Assembly: GCF_964340395.1 (NCBI RefSeq)
Contig: NC_135570.1
Span: 5,517,822-5,535,321, forward strand
Source: Glandiceps talaboti
Taxonomy: Eukaryota > Hemichordata > Enteropneusta > Spengelidae
Reading direction: 5' to 3'
DNA length: 17,500 nt
The translations under genes were made by a program, and so were the position numbers. The notes beneath the pieces were generated by a model. It ran no database searches. It was not told where the DNA came from and worked only from the letters and a program-made list of their open reading frames with translations. This document shows positions 16,920-17,500 of the stretch, in pieces. The first letter of the stretch is position 1; every line of letters begins with the position of its first letter.

Positions 16920-17192
16920 CCGACCGCCCAACCACCCCCACCCGCCGACCTAACCACCCACCCACCCACCCACTCGCTCGCTCGCTCGCTCGCTCGCTCA
17001 CTCACTCACTCACTCACTCACTCACTCACTCACTCACTCACTCACTCACTCAATATTAGACTGTAAAAATAGAGAATATTTGGTACTGTCGTGAGTGTGT
17101 ACATAATTATGTTTTCTTACCTTTTGGAAAAGTTCTCGCTGCAATTCTGCAGCAGCTGTCTGAGCTGAAATTTGTGTTTCCCCAAACGCCAT
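14895..17192 (-). CDS. Acidic two-finger C2H2 zinc-finger protein with candidate SUMO-interacting motifs (two-exon model)
   Basis: Model: complement of join 14895-16526 and 17121-17192, 567 residues. Exon 1 starts at AACAACATGGCG and ends CAAAAG|GTAAGA in phase 0. The acceptor TCTATTGTGTCAACAG|TGC is in phase 0 with the long exon. In order, the protein has an N-terminal segment (about 15-56) faintly like a MADS domain, Asp-rich tracts (about 106-183), ITVITIDDDD (138-147), a segment at about 243-306 with weak BEN-like spacing, an HSHS-rich linker, IVIDLT (452-457) leading into ten Thr and fifteen Asn, two fingers of CX2CX12HX3H form (497-517 and 525-545) joined by the linker HSGERPF, and a basic tail that could be a nuclear signal. 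The fingers and linker indicate a nuclear DNA-binding protein, and the acid tracts and IVIDLT suggest a role in transcription or chromatin and SUMO binding. I do not recognise the orthologue. An unspliced alternative starts at ATG 16553 (552 residues). Further exons may lie beyond the window. Confidence 0.85.
14964..15110 (-). other. Two C2H2 zinc fingers
   Basis: Both fingers keep all Cys and His ligands with CX2CX12HX3H spacing: CQIC...HLKEHLRIH and CNIC...LHIHRKRH. The linker HSGERPF is the classic TGEKP type, which implies tandem DNA contact. Helix residues before the His ligands (RRSHHLKEH and KQSSTLHIH) would set specificity. Confidence 0.95.
15156..15230 (-). repeat. Coding trinucleotide repeat (Thr10 Asn15)
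   Basis: On the minus strand (ACC)10 is followed by (AAC)15. The matching tract in the duplicate (13419-13493) is (ACC)9(AAC)16, the same total of 25 codons, so one base substitution at the boundary explains the difference and slippage is not needed. Confidence 0.95.
16050..16283 (-). repeat. Asp-rich coding repeat (GAT/GAC codons)
   Basis: On the minus strand imperfect GAT/GAC runs encode two Asp-rich patches separated by about 20 mixed residues that include ITVITI. Codons are mixed (GAT and GAC) and interrupted by Asn, Ser, Ala and Gly, so the tract looks selected and not freshly expanded. The opposite strand shows long Ile- and Ser-rich frames here that are shadows. Confidence 0.85.
16527..17120 (-). 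other. Intron 1 of the zinc-finger gene (594 bp, inferred)
   Basis: The donor GTAAGA and acceptor TGTCAACAG with an upstream pyrimidine-rich stretch support it. It contains the 200-bp compound microsatellite at 16852-17051 close to the donor end. The splice is inferred from phase and consensus. There is no transcript evidence. Confidence 0.6.
16852..17051. repeat. Compound microsatellite (AC)n, CCCA, (CTCG)n, (CTCA)n
   Basis: A CA run (16852-16917), a C-rich degenerate stretch with CCCA units to about 16971, then about 6-7 CTCG units and about 13 CTCA units. Adjacent arrays differ by one base (CCCA, CTCG, CTCA), which suggests stepwise point mutation followed by slippage. It lies within the inferred intron. 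Confidence 0.95.
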
Positions 17193-17500
17193 GTTGTTTC
17201 TGTAGTTGAAGGTAAAATATTTGGGTATAAAGCAAAGGAACATGATTTCAAGTAGGAAAAGTAGGCTCAAGTATAGGACAACACTTGTACAATTTGAAGT
17301 TCTGTCCTTTAATATGGGATTGTGAAGCTGATAACAAAAAAATCTTGAATGTCCTAGCAATCCAGGAACAAAATTATTCGTTCAAATTCAGTGGGTTTGT
17401 TTTTGGACTTTTAGCACATCGTCACATTCTGGACACGACGAATTAACATCAATTCTAACCGTGAAGTTTCTCTAGCTCTGTACTATTACATGTAATGTCT
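17193..17500 (-). other. 5' side of the zinc-finger gene: possible UTR intron acceptor
   Basis: On the minus strand, 17201-17200 forms a good acceptor (TTTTACCTTCAACTACAG) seven bases before the ATG at 17192. The start exon may therefore be preceded by a 5' UTR exon to the right of the window. No stop precedes the ATG within those seven bases, so the coding start is not fully proven. I see no promoter. Confidence 0.4.

Noticed and set aside
16821-17066. Open frames with RSLARSL/THSLTHSL repeats
   Set aside because: They are produced by CTCG and CTCA tetranucleotide arrays and have no coding signature.

Overview
This window is animal genomic DNA. It has spliced genes with GT-AG introns, a decayed non-LTR retrotransposon, many dispersed repeats and dense long microsatellites. 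The style (AT-rich, intron-rich, sulfotransferase family gene, poly-Asn/poly-Asp zinc-finger protein) fits a marine invertebrate such as a lancelet, hemichordate, echinoderm or lophotrochozoan. I cannot place it more precisely from sequence alone.

Layout. Positions 241-1079 hold the decayed 3' part of a CR1/L2-like LINE. Positions 1080-3350 are non-coding and contain a block present in three diverged copies, plus a G13 run and a C18 run. A complete six-exon cytosolic sulfotransferase gene (305 residues) runs on the + strand from a TATA-like box at 3354 to a poly(A) signal at 11098. Its first intron (4.2 kb) contains a 203-bp repeat (a second copy lies in intron 5), a pair of diverged 300-bp repeats, a microsatellite-tailed repeat, a 118-bp foldback hairpin and a short tandem repeat. 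Positions 11104-12082 are intergenic and include a 206-bp ATGT/GT microsatellite.

The right third is a minus-strand gene for an acidic C2H2 zinc-finger protein. I model it as two exons (17192-17121 and 16526-14895, 567 residues). It has an N-terminal segment faintly like a MADS domain, long Asp-rich tracts, two candidate SUMO-interacting motifs, a possible BEN-like segment, a Thr/Asn homopolymer and two C-terminal zinc fingers. The 3' part of this gene and its downstream flank are tandemly duplicated: 12083-13823 and 13824-15560 are almost identical, with length differences only in simple repeats. The left copy therefore carries a 5'-truncated but open fragment encoding the C-terminal 40% of the protein.

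The two genes have no evident functional link. No viral, toxin, CRISPR or prokaryotic feature is seen. The most interesting items are the very young partial duplication (or uncollapsed haplotype), the architecture of the zinc-finger protein, and several repeat families that can be aligned within the window.
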